A DNA stretch of 64,000 nt. It comes from Nemertoderma westbladi (taxonomy: Eukaryota; Xenacoelomorpha; Nemertodermatida; Nemertodermatidae). The notes below the pieces were generated by a model. The model saw only the letters and a list, made by a program, of their open reading frames with translations. It searched no databases and was not told the origin of the DNA. Where the stretch lies: the NCBI GenBank assembly GCA_032718475.1, contig JAUCBJ010007265.1:1-64000 (forward strand), given 5' to 3'. Made by a program: the position numbers and the translations under genes. Shown here piece after piece: positions 53,514-64,000 of this stretch (within the stretch, counting starts at the first letter, position 1; every line of letters begins with the position of its first letter).

Positions 53514-55463
53514 ATGGACTTCAACTATGGGTATAGGCCTTCTTTTTCTACACCATGTGCAAAACAGGATATTCAGCAGGAGTTCTCTGCACCATTGCCT
53601 CCATTGTCAGTAGTTCGTCCCGATTTAGGAGAACTTAACTGGCTTTGCCAAAGACGTTTTGCATTCCCCACCTATGTTAAACCGAATTATTTACCTACAT
53701 TCAAGCCAACACCATGGAGGAATTCGTGGAACCAATTTTCGATAAGAAGACCCTTGGTACGGTATCAAACGCAAGATGTATTCCCATACCCTAGCAGTTT
53801 ATCGTTTGACTGTACCCAACCATTATCCCATCCCCCTGCTTGTTACCAATTCTATAATACTAATCCACAGCCTTGTTATTATGATCAATCGAATTATAAA
53901 GCTTCTTTATTTCGCGATAGGCAGTTCACCTATCCTAAACAACCATTATCCAATCCTGAACAATATATATCCAAGACAGACCAAACACTATCCAATCCCG
54001 ATCAATCTCTGTACAATCCTGTTCATGCTCTAGACAATACTGATCGTTCTCTATCCAAGATATACCAGCCACTATCCATTCCTGATCAATCTCTATCCAA
54101 GATTTACCAGCCACTATCCATTCCTGATCAATCTCTATCCAAGATTTACCAGCCACTATCCATTCCTGATCAATCTCTATCCAAGATATACCAGCCACTA
54201 TCCATTCCTGATCAATCTCTATCCAAGACTGACCAATCACTATCCATCCCTGATCAATCTCTATCCAAGACTGACCAACCACTATCCATTCCTGATCAAT
54301 CTCTATCCAAGACTGACCAACCACTTTCCATTCCTGATCAATCTCTATCCAAGACTGACCAACCACTATCCATTCCTAGTCAATCTATATCCAAGACTGA
54401 CCAACCACTTTCCATTCCTGACCAACCACTATCCATTCCTGATCAATCTATATCCAAGACTGGCCAACCACTATACAATCCTGATCAACTAATGTCAAGT
54501 CCTCGTGTTCAAATGTCATCCAACCACAATCGTCAATCATTCCATGATGATCAAACCATCTCTATCCCGATCCCTTTATCGACAGTTCGAATTAATAATC
54601 CCCTGCCGAAAGCAAAAATCGACAAACCCCAGGTCACTGATATCTACGGCAACCCTAGACCCAACGTTACTTACCCACAGCTAATAGAAATGGCATTGCT
54701 CGAAAACGGGCCAATGGAAGTCGATGAAATCTATCGATGGTTCATAAAAACGTGGCCGTATTTTTTGTACTCCGGCGAAGGATGGAAAAACTCAATTCGG
54801 CACAATTTATCCATGAAACCAAAATTTTTCCGTGAGTTTGGCAGCAAATTAGGCAACAAGTGGCGTTTGTCTACTCAAGAAGAGGTTTTACGATTGCGAG
54901 CGCGCAAGTTAGCCAGAAAAGCCTACAAGAAGAAAAAGTTCGTGAAATCGAATCCAGAAGAAATTGAAGAAAGCGAAAGTAGCGATACCGATGTCGACGA
55001 CGATGATTTATTACATAAAGAGGTGAAAACATACAGGAATGAAAACGGAGAAGAGGGTTGTATAAGACGGATGTCGGGAAATTCGGATACTACAAGCCGA
55101 TTTACGGGGGCAAACGAAATGTGTCGCAACATTGGGGTTGGTTTCATGCGCCCTCTGGGCTATAAGGACGTTATTAATAGTTTAAAGAAACCAGGTAAAC
55201 GAATGAATCAGCCGGGAACTAGTAGGAAAACAAGCTGGAATGGTAACCTAAGTTCGGCGGAGTTTGCGTTAGGCAAAATTGCGAGTAAAAAAGGTCGTCA
55301 TGGGAACCCAAGAGTAAATGCGAACCAACTGTGGATGTCTTTCCCGAATATCGGATGCGTTATTGCAGAGAATCACCCATACGGAACGTGGCCCCCTACC
55401 GGCGTCTGGAAGAGTTCTGTTTCGAGCCCTACGTCGCCCCCCGATATAACGAAAAGTAATTAG
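53514..55463 (+). CDS. Forkhead-domain transcription factor, divergent, single exon
   Basis: A 649-residue frame from an ATG (53514). The N-terminal ~170 residues are P/Y/Q-rich. Residues ~180-325 are some ten tandem copies of a 14-residue unit (SKIYQPLSIPDQSL / SKTDQPLSIPDQSL). The forkhead domain spans residues ~383-465: YPQLIEMALLENGPMEVDEI, WPYFLYSGEGWKNSIRHNLS (recognition helix 3 with N, R and H kept), then KFFREFGSKLGNKWRLS. It lacks the usual K-P-P start. A basic run (RARKLARKAYKKKKF) acts as wing/NLS. An acidic stretch (ESESSDTDVDDDD) and a 150-residue tail follow. The GEGWKNSIRHNLS form recalls FoxN/FoxH-like classes, but I cannot place it. It would bind DNA in the nucleus. No intron is seen, so retrocopy origin is possible. 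The only convincing host gene here. Confidence 0.88.
   Translation: MDFNYGYRPSFSTPCAKQDIQQEFSAPLPPLSVVRPDLGELNWLCQRRFAFPTYVKPNYLPTFKPTPWRNSWNQFSIRRPLVRYQTQDVFPYPSSLSFDCTQPLSHPPACYQFYNTNPQPCYYDQSNYKASLFRDRQFTYPKQPLSNPEQYISKTDQTLSNPDQSLYNPVHALDNTDRSLSKIYQPLSIPDQSLSKIYQPLSIPDQSLSKIYQPLSIPDQSLSKIYQPLSIPDQSLSKTDQSLSIPDQSLSKTDQPLSIPDQSLSKTDQPLSIPDQSLSKTDQPLSIPSQSISKTDQPLSIPDQPLSIPDQSISKTGQPLYNPDQLMSSPRVQMSSNHNRQSFHDDQTISIPIPLSTVRINNPLPKAKIDKPQVTDIYGNPRPNVTYPQLIEMALLENGPMEVDEIYRWFIKTWPYFLYSGEGWKNSIRHNLSMKPKFFREFGSKLGNKWRLSTQEEVLRLRARKLARKAYKKKKFVKSNPEEIEESESSDTDVDDDDLLHKEVKTYRNENGEEGCIRRMSGNSDTTSRFTGANEMCRNIGVGFMRPLGYKDVINSLKKPGKRMNQPGTSRKTSWNGNLSSAEFALGKIASKKGRHGNPRVNANQLWMSFPNIGCVIAENHPYGTWPPTGVWKSSVSSPTSPPDITKSN
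54020..54475 (+). repeat. 42-bp in-frame tandem repeat inside the forkhead gene
   Basis: About ten copies of a 42-bp unit (core ctatccattcctgatcaatc) coding S-K-x-x-Q-P-L-S-I-P-D-Q-S-L. Near-identical units indicate recent expansion. The complementary strand is also open here by chance of composition. Confidence 0.92.
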
Positions 55464-55619
55464 TTTCGCTTTGTTATCACAGGTCTTTTGGTCTCAGTCA
55501 GTGTCGTTCAAAATATTTTATTAAAATATTACTGATGAACTTATTATAATTATAATTTTGTAAGATAAATATTTATAAATTGACTTGTTATGATAAACAT
55601 ACTTATTTTTATAAGGATT
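55464..55619. other. 3' flank of the forkhead gene
   Basis: AT-rich sequence. No canonical aataaa is seen right after the stop; 'gataaatatttataaa' near 55565 is the nearest candidate. Confidence 0.4.
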
Positions 55620-56010
55620 TCCTACTAGGACTACTACTACTAGGATCGGCATGCTGCATTGCAGCTACATTTTTAAGAATGCTGTGCCGGCTTGTCGACA
55701 AAATTGCGCCGCCACAACTCCCTACCACCCATGATATTTGCTAGATCATCCGCATCTTCAAGGCCAGTGTCCTTTAAGATGCGTCTCCAGAAAGTCATGG
55801 GCTGTCCACCATGCTTATTCACTCCATGAAGCTGCCAAAGCACACGATTATGCACTGGCTGGTCCTCACGGCGAAAGCAATGTCCAGCAAAGCGGAGGTG
55901 GCTTTGTGCTAGAGTCAAGCTTGGGGGAACCAATGAGACACCTATGTTATTTCCATGCCTGGGTTGATTGCCTGCTGTCGTCAGCATTATTGATGGCATC
56001 AACCTGTTGG
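55620..56010 (-). pseudogene. LINE pol C-terminal fragment
   Basis: The minus-strand frame 56002-55673 has LAQSHLRFAGHCFRREDQPV, GGQPMTFWRRILKDTGLEDA and ELWRRNFVDKPAQHS, the end of LINE pol. The 3' side carries the ctactactacta tail shared with 49176. It is homologous at DNA level to 21510-21790. Only the last ~110 codons remain. Confidence 0.85.
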
Positions 56011-56557
56011 TTTATTAGCTCCTGTAGATTAACAGAGTACTGCCTTTTCAGGGACCTAGATGCAGCCTAGGCCGATGTAGTCGGTTTGAGTCGGGACTCT
56101 TTCTGCGCCTTATAGAGGTCATTTCGGCACTTCTGAATTTTGACGGCACTTCAGGATTTCCTACGAACCTCATTGCTAGTCCAGTTAGTATTTACAATAT
56201 TCCGTAAAAATTTAGAAAGAATCTGAAGTTTGGTCAAAAATCAGACAGTCTGTCTGTCGGTACCGGTAGTTTGATAAGCGGAATAAGTCGGTCAATCTTT
56301 GATGCAATTAAACCGAACTTGGTAAACATGTAAGGAGTAGGGGTAGGCTATTACCTATTCATGGGGCCTTCGCGCAGCACGGGACTTAGCTACTCCGAGA
56401 ACGGTTAAACCGAGAAAGATGTAATCCGAGAAGGCCTACTTGTTCTATTTAAGCAATGCCCATAGTAATCAAATTACAGATGAATATGATGGTTGGTACT
56501 ATATTTACAGCTATACTTCAACGTTTCTCACAATTCGCCTAGCAGCAGATAGAGGAA
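56011..56557. other. Non-coding stretch before the 2.6-kb duplication
   Basis: No gene. Unique sequence with scattered taggcctac words. Confidence 0.45.
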
Positions 56558-57159
56558 CGAGAGAAAGCCGCCCCAATATTAGATTATTACAACAACATAT
56601 CCATTGGGTATGAAAGTGGAGGAGAGCCAGCCCGTCTCTTAATTTTTTACTTTATATTACGCGATCAATTTTCACTCATCTCGTCATGAACCCAACATGT
56701 ATGTAACCTTTTGTTAAATTTGTTGGCTATGCGTTTGCGGTTGTTTGGGCGGAGTGTGGTAGGCCTACACTTTTCACACTTAAATATTTTGGTTGTGAAA
56801 TGTTACAGGGCATAGCTATCTGAGATATTTCATTTATATTTTATTATGAGAGGAAGAAGAACATACAACGTTATTTACTATATATGTAACAAAATATTTG
56901 TTTTCGGGTTTAACTTGGAAGCCTCCCCAAATAGTTGATATACAATTATATTTAAAATTATTTCCATGGTCATGGTCATTCACCCGTCTTTAGTTAGAAA
57001 TTTGTTTGCATGAAAGACAGTTTAGTTTAGTTTTTACTGATTTATTATCTCTTATCTGACTGGGGTAATAATAAAGGATAGGATAAATGGAAGCAAAGTG
57101 TGACAGTAACAAATATTTCCCCGTCACCCTAGCATGTCTTAAGTATATGATATATCAAA

Positions 57160-57208
57160 GGGGGAAGTTTGGATTCACTGCATAAATGCAGTTCACCAAA
57201 CTTCCCCC
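57160..57208. other. Strong hairpin inside the 2.6-kb repeat
   Basis: gggggaagtttgg and ccaaacttccccc pair over 13 bp. Inside them actgcat/atgcagt pairs over 7 bp. The copy at 60196-60244 keeps the structure with one mismatch. Confidence 0.8.
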
Positions 57209-58067
57209 GAATGCACACTGTAACTTCCCCCTTCCCACAAATATCCACTGTTGAATTAATTTGAAGCGATATAATAAGTACAAAATTGTGCGAGTTTTTA
57301 ATTGTGTGGTCCAATTGTTATTTGATTTCTATTTATTATTTAAAGTGCATTTAATATCACACTGGTTTTTAGAATATTATACTATACAACCTTATGTTTT
57401 ATTAATGTACCCAATCGAAGCCTCATAAGGGCCGGTTATTTGTACGCATATCCCCTAATGCGCTCAGTAAGGTTCAAACAACATATTAATATGAAAATAA
57501 AGTATCTGCAAAGAAAAGAACCCAATACTATATAATTTGACCTTATTAAAAAATTTGCACTTTTGCACACTTATTTGCACAAATGCACTTTAGCAGATCG
57601 TAATGGTGGCTCTTATTTAACAAACTTATGTTTATCCTCTACCGATCTACGATGGTGTATGATCAAGTGTCAGTCGCTAAAAGTGTCAAAAATCCAATTT
57701 AATAAATCTGGATTTGCGATTTTGGACCATATTCATGGACATTTTTAAGTCACTTTATAGACATAAAAAGATAAACAAATGTTAAGATTATAGTTAGAAA
57801 TCACTCCAAACTACATTTTAATCCAAAAAATAATATACTACGATGAATAGAACTGGAAATAACAGTGTTTGAAATATCGAAAAAATGTTCAGGGGCTATT
57901 TAAGTGCATTTTGCACTAAGTGCACATAAGTCTTTTCCCAAGTTTTATCCTATTTCACACACTACAATCTATCCTCTATCCAATGAAAAAAGTTTCAGAT
58001 TACACGGCCCTGTAGAACCGAAGTTATTGATGTTTAAAAATAGTCACTCGAAAATTTCAAATTCTCT

Positions 58068-58146
58068 TGGTCACATAGTCTAGTGGTTATCAATCACGTT
58101 AATGAAACCTAAGTTCGCGGGTTCGAAATCCAATATTGACCTGACC
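58068..58146 (+). repeat. tRNA-like sequence within the 2.6-kb repeat, copy 1
   Basis: Starts ggtcacatagtctagtgg (A box TAGTCTAGTGG) and has GGGTTCGAAATCC (a B box with one extra base). The ends 'ggtca'/'tgacc' can pair. The anticodon arm is not convincing, so it is a tRNA-derived pseudogene or SINE head. Confidence 0.6.
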
Positions 58147-59176
58147 ATTCTTAATTTTTTTGCAAAAAAAATTATTTTTATTTTTTCACTAAAATCGCTC
58201 TAACTTCGGTTCTGGTGGTCCAAATTCAATAAAATTGGTATATTCTTTGCCGTAATTGTTTTCTTAATCTTTTGAGAAGGGGTTATTTTTGGCCCCAAAA
58301 AAATTTAAAAAAAGGGCCAAAATAACGCGATATTTTTCGACCCTTAAAATTCGTAATTTAATTTTAATTATATATGTTAAGATAAAAGATAGCGGAGTTA
58401 ATTTGATACTTTTTACAGGTACGTTTGGCGCAATACGCTAAATTATAATGGAATAGCGATTTGTTAAAAAAAAAAATTTTCGTCCCTTTTTATAAATATT
58501 ATATGTCACACGATCGCCTGCCGCTCCAGTTTTATAATACCTCCGGCGCTGTGATTAACGCTGTTAGATAGATAATTTAACGCACTATAAGTCTGTGTAA
58601 ACAAATCTCCCGTACGTTAAGTAGTTTTCGAGCTAGACGATTTCCCGCGAAGCAAGTTTGAAGCGCGAAATTATAATTTTGGCCCTCATTTTTTTAATAT
58701 CATCCTTGGAGCAAAACCGATAGCATATTTGAATTCCCCGTATGGATATTGACTGTATAGAATGTACCTTAACCAACTAAAGTTAAAAATAAAAAATTAT
58801 TCGATAAAAACTACTTTACAAATTCTGGCCCTTTTTGGCCCCTATTGCCGACATATTTTTTGTACCCCCATTCGATAGGAACGTTGCCCCAATGGTCTTC
58901 TACGAGTTTCATAAAAGAATTAGTGGATTCCTACCCGCGTTGTCGAATTAAACATTTCGGAAATAAGTTTTCCAAAAAAGACGGACAAAAACGTACAAAT
59001 TTACAGCCCCTTTTTCCACCCGAAATTTTAATAAATATCTTACCCCCATTCGATACGAAGGTAGTACCACTCTTCCCCTTTCCAACCGCGTTACTTTCGT
59101 CCCCGTACGATTAATATTAGCCGAGTTATAGCGGATCCCGCAAAGTCATTTTGTCCGTTTTTTCAACTTTGACGGA

Positions 59177-59595
59177 CATTTTCGGAAAAAAGGCGTGGTA
59201 ATCTTTTTTGAAAAAAAAAACGAATTCACTAATTAATCCCTTCTATCGTATCCCGGCGTCGGCTAAGCAATAACCTAGGGTTTTTTCGAGCCACTGTAGA
59301 GCGCCTTTCAAAAAAATTTAAAAATTGTCGAAAAAATGACGGATTTTTGTCCGCCGTGTCCGTCGAAGGGTTAGATTTAATAATGTTAGAGTTGCTAATA
59401 TCTTAGAATTCCGAGCCGCTCCCCTGGTGAGAAAATAAAAAAATTTGGTCTGTTCCTTCATCGAAAAGTCCCCCAGAATCCCAAGTTAACCTATATTGTT
59501 AGCGATGGCCTGCGGCTTTAGGAGCGGCCGCGGTATTCACCTCCCTCATAGCGGCCGCGGCGGTGCTGCGTCAAATGGAGAAATATTTATCCCAC
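59177..59595. other. Spacer between the 2.6-kb repeats
   Basis: Unique 419 bp. Contains two 'gcggccgcgg' words at about 59526 and 59553, around 'tattcacctccctcata'. No gene. Confidence 0.5.
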
Positions 59596-62196
59596 CGAGA
59601 GAAAGCCGCCCCAATATTAGATTATAACAACAACATTTCCATTGGGTAAGAAAGTGGAGAAGAGCCAGGCCCGACTCTCAATTTTTTAGTTTATATTACG
59701 CGATCAATTTTCACTCATCTCGTCATGAACCCAACATGTATGTAAACTTTTTATAAATTTGTTGGCTATGCGTTTGCGGCTGTTTGGGCGGGGTGTGGTA
59801 GGCCTACACTTTTCACACTGAAATATTTTGGTTGTGAAATGTTCAGGGCACAGCGATCTGAGATATTTCATTTATATTTTATTATGAGAGGAAGAAGAAC
59901 ATACAACGTTATTTACTATATTATATGTAACGAAATAATTGTTTTTGGGTTTGGAAGCCTCCCCAAAGAGTTGATATACGATTATATTTAAAATTATTTC
60001 CATGGTCATGGTCATTCACCCGTCTTTAATTAGAAATTTGTTTGCATGAAAGACAGTTTAGTTTGGTTTTTACTGATTATTATCTCTTATCTGACTGGGG
60101 TAATAATATAGGATAGGATAAATGGAAGCAAAGTGTGACAGTAACAATTATTTCCCTGACAACCTAGCATGTCTTAAGTATACGATATCTAAAAGGGGGA
60201 ACTTTGGATTCACTGCATAAATGCAGTTCACCAAACTTCCCCCGAATGCACACTGTAACTTCCCCCTTCCCCCAAATATCCACTGTTAAATTAATTTGAA
60301 GCGATATAATAAGTACAAAATTGTGCGAGTTTTTAATTGTGTAGTCCATTTGTTATTTGATTTCTATTTATTATTTAAAGTGCATTTAATATCACACTGG
60401 TTTTTAGAATATTATACTATACAACCTTATGTTTTATTAATTTACCCAATCGAAGCCTCATAAGGGCCGGTTATTTGTACGCATATCCCCTAATGCGCTC
60501 AGTAAGGTTCAAACAACATATTAATATGAAAATAAAGTATCTGCAAAGAAAAGAACCCAATACTATATAATTTGACCTTATTAAAAAATTTGCACTTTTG
60601 CACACTTATTTGTACAAGTGCACTTCAGCAGATCGTAATGGTGGTTCTTATTTAACAAACTTATGTTTATCCTCTACCGATCTACGATGGTGTATGATCA
60701 AGTGTCAGTCACTAAAAGTGTAAAAAATCTAATTTAATAAATCGCGACATTTGCGATTTTGGACCATATTCATGGACATTTTTAAGTCACTCTATAGACA
60801 TAAAAAGTTAAACAAATGTTACGATTATAGTTAGAAATCATTCCAAACTACATTTTAATCCAAAAAATAATATTCTACGATGAATAGAACTGGAAATAAC
60901 AGTGTTTGAAATATCGAAAAAATGTTCACTATTTAAGTGCATTTTGCACTAAGTGCACATAAGTCTTTTCCCAAGTTTTATCCTATTTCACACACTACAA
61001 TCTATCCTCTATCCAATGAAAAAAGTTTCAGATTAAACGGCCCTGTAGAACCGAAGTTATTTATGTTTAAAAATAGTCACTCGAAAATTTCAAATTCTCT
61101 TGGTCACATAGTCTAGTGGATATCAATCACGTTAATGAAACCTAAGTTCGCGGGTTCGAAATCCAATATTGACCTGACCATTCTTAATTTTTTTGCAAAA
61201 AAAATTATTTTTATTTTTTCACTAAAATCGCTCTAACTTCGGTTCTGGTGGTCCAAATTCAATAAAATTGGTATATTCTTTGCCGTAATTTTTTTCTTAA
61301 TCTTTTGAGAAGGGGTTATTTTTGGCCCCAAAAAAATTAAAAAAAAGGGCCAAAATAACGCGATATTTTTCTACCCTTAAAATTCGTAATTTTAATTATA
61401 TATGTTAAGATAAAAGATAGCGGAGTTAATTTGATACTTTTTACAGGTACGTTTGGCGCAATACGCTAAATTATAATGGAATAGCGATTTGTTAAAAAAA
61501 AAATTTTTCGTCCCTTTTTATAAATATTATATTTCACACGATCGCCTGACGCTCCAGTTTTATAATACCTCCGGCACTGTGATTAACGCTGTTAGATAGA
61601 TAATTTAACGCACTATAAGTCTGTGTAAACAAATCTCCCGTAAGTTAAGTAGTTTTCGAGCTAGACGATTTCCCGCGAAGCAAGTTTGAAGCGCGAAATT
61701 ATAATTTTGGCCCTCATTTTTTTAATATCATCCTTGGAGCAAAACCGATAGCATATTTGAATTCCCCGTATGGATATTAACTGTATAGAATGTACCTTAA
61801 CCAACTAAAGTTAAAAATAAAAAATTATTCGATAAAAACTACTTTAAAAATTCTGGCCCTTTTTGGCCCCTATTGCCGACATATTTTTTGTACCCCCATT
61901 CGATAGGAACGTAGCCCCAATGGTCTTCTACGAGTTTCATAAAAAATTAGTGGATTCCTACCCGCGTTGTCGAAATAAACATTTCGGAAATAAGTTTTCC
62001 AAAAAAGACGGACAAAAACGTACAAATTTACAGCCCCTTCCGAAATTTTAATAAATATCTTACCCCCATTCGATACGAAGGTAGTACCACTCTTCCCCTT
62101 TCCAACCGCGTTACTTTCGTCCCCGTACGATTAATATTAGCCGAGTTATAGCGGATCCCGCAAAGTCATTTTGTCCGTTTTTTCAACTTTGACGGA
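59596..62196 (+). repeat. 2.6-kb direct repeat, copy 2
   Basis: A second copy of 56558-59176. Homology ends at 'gacgga' (62196), immediately before the inverted-repeat element that starts at 62198. In copy 1 the same point continues 'cattttcgg'. Confidence 0.95.
61101..61180 (+). repeat. tRNA-like sequence, copy 2
   Basis: Same as 58068-58146 with A box variant gtctagtggatatc. The B-box-like arm is unchanged. Confidence 0.6.
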
Positions 62197-62197
62197 T

Positions 62198-62707
62198 GTT
62201 CGCGCTTTCAGACCTTTAGCAGTTTAACCTGCCAAATTGGGATGTCTTCTAGATAATAGATCGTCTTTAGCCTATGACACGTATTTGATACACTACATTA
62301 GCCGAAGCCAGTCTATGCGCGATCAATCACCCGCTGGATATACCCGGGAGACTGGATTCGGAAGCCTAACCGTATTGCGGTGTAGGCCTACTGTATTATT
62401 CGACTGATCGTAATATATAATCTCTGACAAATATTATTCACTTTCGGGAAATATTAACAGTTCCTTTAGGACGTGGCGCTCTAAATATGTAAACAGAGTT
62501 ATGACTTAAACTAGACACAACGGGATGGCTATAGATTCACGTATATGGCGCATTCTTTAGGAGATGCTTTGTTATCAGTCACAATCATACACAATACTGC
62601 ACAATGCTGCACACCGATCTGCCGACCTTCACTAATTTTAGTCACATATAAAGAGAACAACAACCAATACATGTAGGGCCTATGAAATAGCATTAGATTC
62701 ACTCCAA
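62198..62707 (+). repeat. Right copy of ~510-bp inverted repeat
   Basis: Inverted partner of 1-512. The inner end gttcgcgctttcagacc is sharp and abuts the 2.6-kb repeat. The outer limit is undetermined because the left copy is cut by the window edge. No ORF. Confidence 0.85.
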
Positions 62708-63430
62708 AACCAATATAATGTAAGTCGCAATCGTTATATGTAACCGGTCTCTCTAACCTTCAGTATATCAAGAAGATTGGGGTGTCTGATTATTGATTGA
62801 TATTATCCAAATATAATAATATTCCATCAACAGATATAATGAATAACCGACAGTAAATAGCAGTAAAAATGCGGTGTTTGTAGTTGACAATATGATTAGG
62901 TGAGTGAGTGAGATAACAGATATACGTTCTATAATTAAGCCTACTAATGTTGGGCTAAAGACTGAAAACACAGAGATTCCGAAGCCGATCTTCTGGGCTC
63001 AGGACAAAATGTAAACATTGACCCATAGTGCATTGCGTGATTTCTCGGAGGTTTCTGTACAAAAAGCAGGAGAATCGCTCTGATTGGTTGACCGAACAAA
63101 GAAACACCAGAGAACAAGGAAAAGCTACACGTGTACAGCTCAGCTGTTAGCTGTCGTCATAGTAACTACACTGTTTCAAGAGGATCTAGCGCATTGCGTC
63201 ATAGAATTGCTAATTATGTCCGCTAAAGTACACATGCAGAAGAAATGGCTTTTTATGTCCACTAAAACACCAGTACAGTAAGGAAACGGCTTTTTATGCC
63301 CGTTAAACCAACTACAGAGTACTTTGCGGGGAAAATAACCAGCCAATTCCGCAAAAGCTTTTACACCGCTCCCAGAAAATGGGATTTAATTCTATAAAAT
63401 ATAAAAAATCACAGTTTCTAAAATATAAAA
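62708..63430. other. Non-coding stretch
   Basis: No gene is supported. 'ggctttttatg.cc' recurs twice (63247, 63287) in a short imperfect repeat. Confidence 0.45.
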
Positions 63431-63439
63431 ATACTCTAA

Positions 63440-63950
63440 ACAGTTAGTTTTTCTTGCGCGGACGGCGTTTACGCAGTTTTTTGAGGCTAGCAAGAGTCCT
63501 TTTCTCTTTGGGGCGAGCCACTTTACTAGGAGGGCTGTAATTCCTGGGTGAAGGGTGCAATACAATTGCATCAGAAGGTTTAGGGTTACGGTCGATGTCC
63601 CGTCCATTTCGATATGCTTCTCCTCGATCTGATTTTCCTCTGCTTATCGTTGGATGCGTTCGTCCAAAACTCTTGCAGAGAATAGGGTCGTCCAAGTTCG
63701 ATATCTTCTTAGAAATTCTGAATTTCCTGATCGAACTGAGATGAAGCTAATTCGTTTACCGCTTGGACTTGCTGCTGCAATTTACGTGTCTCTAAACAAT
63801 TGTAGGTTCATTTTCCGCTCTTTTGACGAATAGTGTCCAACGCTTTTCGTACAACTCTCTCCTCCGCCTCGGTGACAGGTTGTATCGGGTTAAACAGGGA
63901 CGATGATACGGTTGAATGGCGATATTAGATGTCCGCGTCCCAATCCGACT
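63440..63950 (-). pseudogene. Decayed minus-strand coding remnant of unknown family
   Basis: A frame 63695-63444 ends in a very basic tail (LKKLRKRRPRKKN). Upstream, in other phases, coding-like runs read NPIQPVTEAEERVVRKALDT and LQQQVQAVNELASSQFDQEI. At least two interruptions are present. I do not recognise a family. It might be a retroelement gag. Confidence 0.35.
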
Positions 63951-64000
63951 AGGTAAGATGGGCGAATATTTAGGGAGCCCACAACCGGAGTGCCACCGAC

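Larger units (their letters stand above)
56558..59176 (+). repeat. 2.6-kb direct repeat, copy 1
   Basis: Repeats at 59596-62196 with high identity (small indels; offset about 3.02-3.04 kb). It is non-coding: the only parallel short frames in the two copies carry no motif. It includes a strong hairpin (57160-57208), a tRNA-like segment (58068-58146) and long AT-rich parts with 'ggcccc' words. Confidence 0.95.

Noticed and set aside
53935-54366. Minus-strand repeat protein (repeated W-I-E-I-D-Q units)
   Set aside because: It is the complement of the in-frame repeat of the forkhead gene.
58068-58146. Functional tRNA gene
   Set aside because: A/B boxes are recognisable, but the anticodon arm and full acceptor stem are not.
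57129-60349. 61-residue minus-strand frame conserved between the two 2.6-kb copies
   Set aside because: Similarity follows from recent duplication; substitutions show no synonymous bias I can see, and the frame spans the hairpin.
1-62707. A single giant (62-kb) DNA transposon, for example a piggyBac-driven cargo element
   Set aside because: The piggyBac has its own TTAA ends inside, the 510-bp arms do not resemble its ends, and the arms' outer limits are not visible. Independent copies of one repeat are simpler.
63444-63695. Histone-like or protamine-like gene (basic tail)
   Set aside because: Only the last dozen residues are strongly basic, and the upstream frame is interrupted.

Overview
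The window is AT-rich eukaryotic DNA from an invertebrate animal genome. Almost everything recognisable is transposable-element debris. It includes an intact-looking piggyBac transposon, a degraded Helentron (OTU, Rep and Pif1-like helicase pieces), one long and one broken BEL/Pao-type LTR retroelement, at least seven fragments of APE-type LINEs, foldback/MITE elements, tandem satellites and tRNA-like sequences. This mix suggests a metazoan, probably marine. I cannot name the species, and no orthologue-rich host gene order is visible.

Layout. 1-512 and 62198-62707 are inverted copies of one repeat, about 80% alike by eye. 617-2240 is a minus-strand LINE. 3368-6386 is a complete piggyBac element with TTAA ends and an open transposase. 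6387-9428 is a 53/57-bp satellite in two blocks with a spacer. 9433-17683 is a Helentron-like zone bounded and subdivided by direct repeats. 17.7-22.0 kb is non-coding with MITEs and a ~146-bp array. 21.5-23.8 kb holds LINE pieces. 24.2-27.4 kb is a broken minus-strand BEL/Pao-like element. 27.57-38.63 kb is a GC-richer minus-strand block: BEL/Pao gag-pol, then a 48-bp minisatellite, then an ORF resembling a DEDD 3'-5' exonuclease. 38.6-42.4 kb is non-coding but contains a 320-bp element with perfect 35-bp terminal inverted repeats and a hammerhead-ribozyme consensus. 42.4-45.0 kb is another LINE. 45.6-47.8 kb is a long-inverted-repeat element with a YqaJ-like ORF. 47.9-52.5 kb is a second long-inverted-repeat element with ~1.3-kb arms. 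53514-55463 is a single-exon forkhead-domain gene, the only good host-gene candidate. 56.6-62.2 kb is a direct duplication of a 2.6-kb non-coding unit carrying a tRNA-like sequence.

No pathway joins these genes; the window reads as nested insertions. The points most worth testing are the hammerhead element (about 40.96-41.00 kb), the exonuclease-like ORF downstream of the BEL/Pao integrase, the two long-inverted-repeat elements, and the divergent forkhead gene. All identifications are from reading the sequence by eye; no database search was run.
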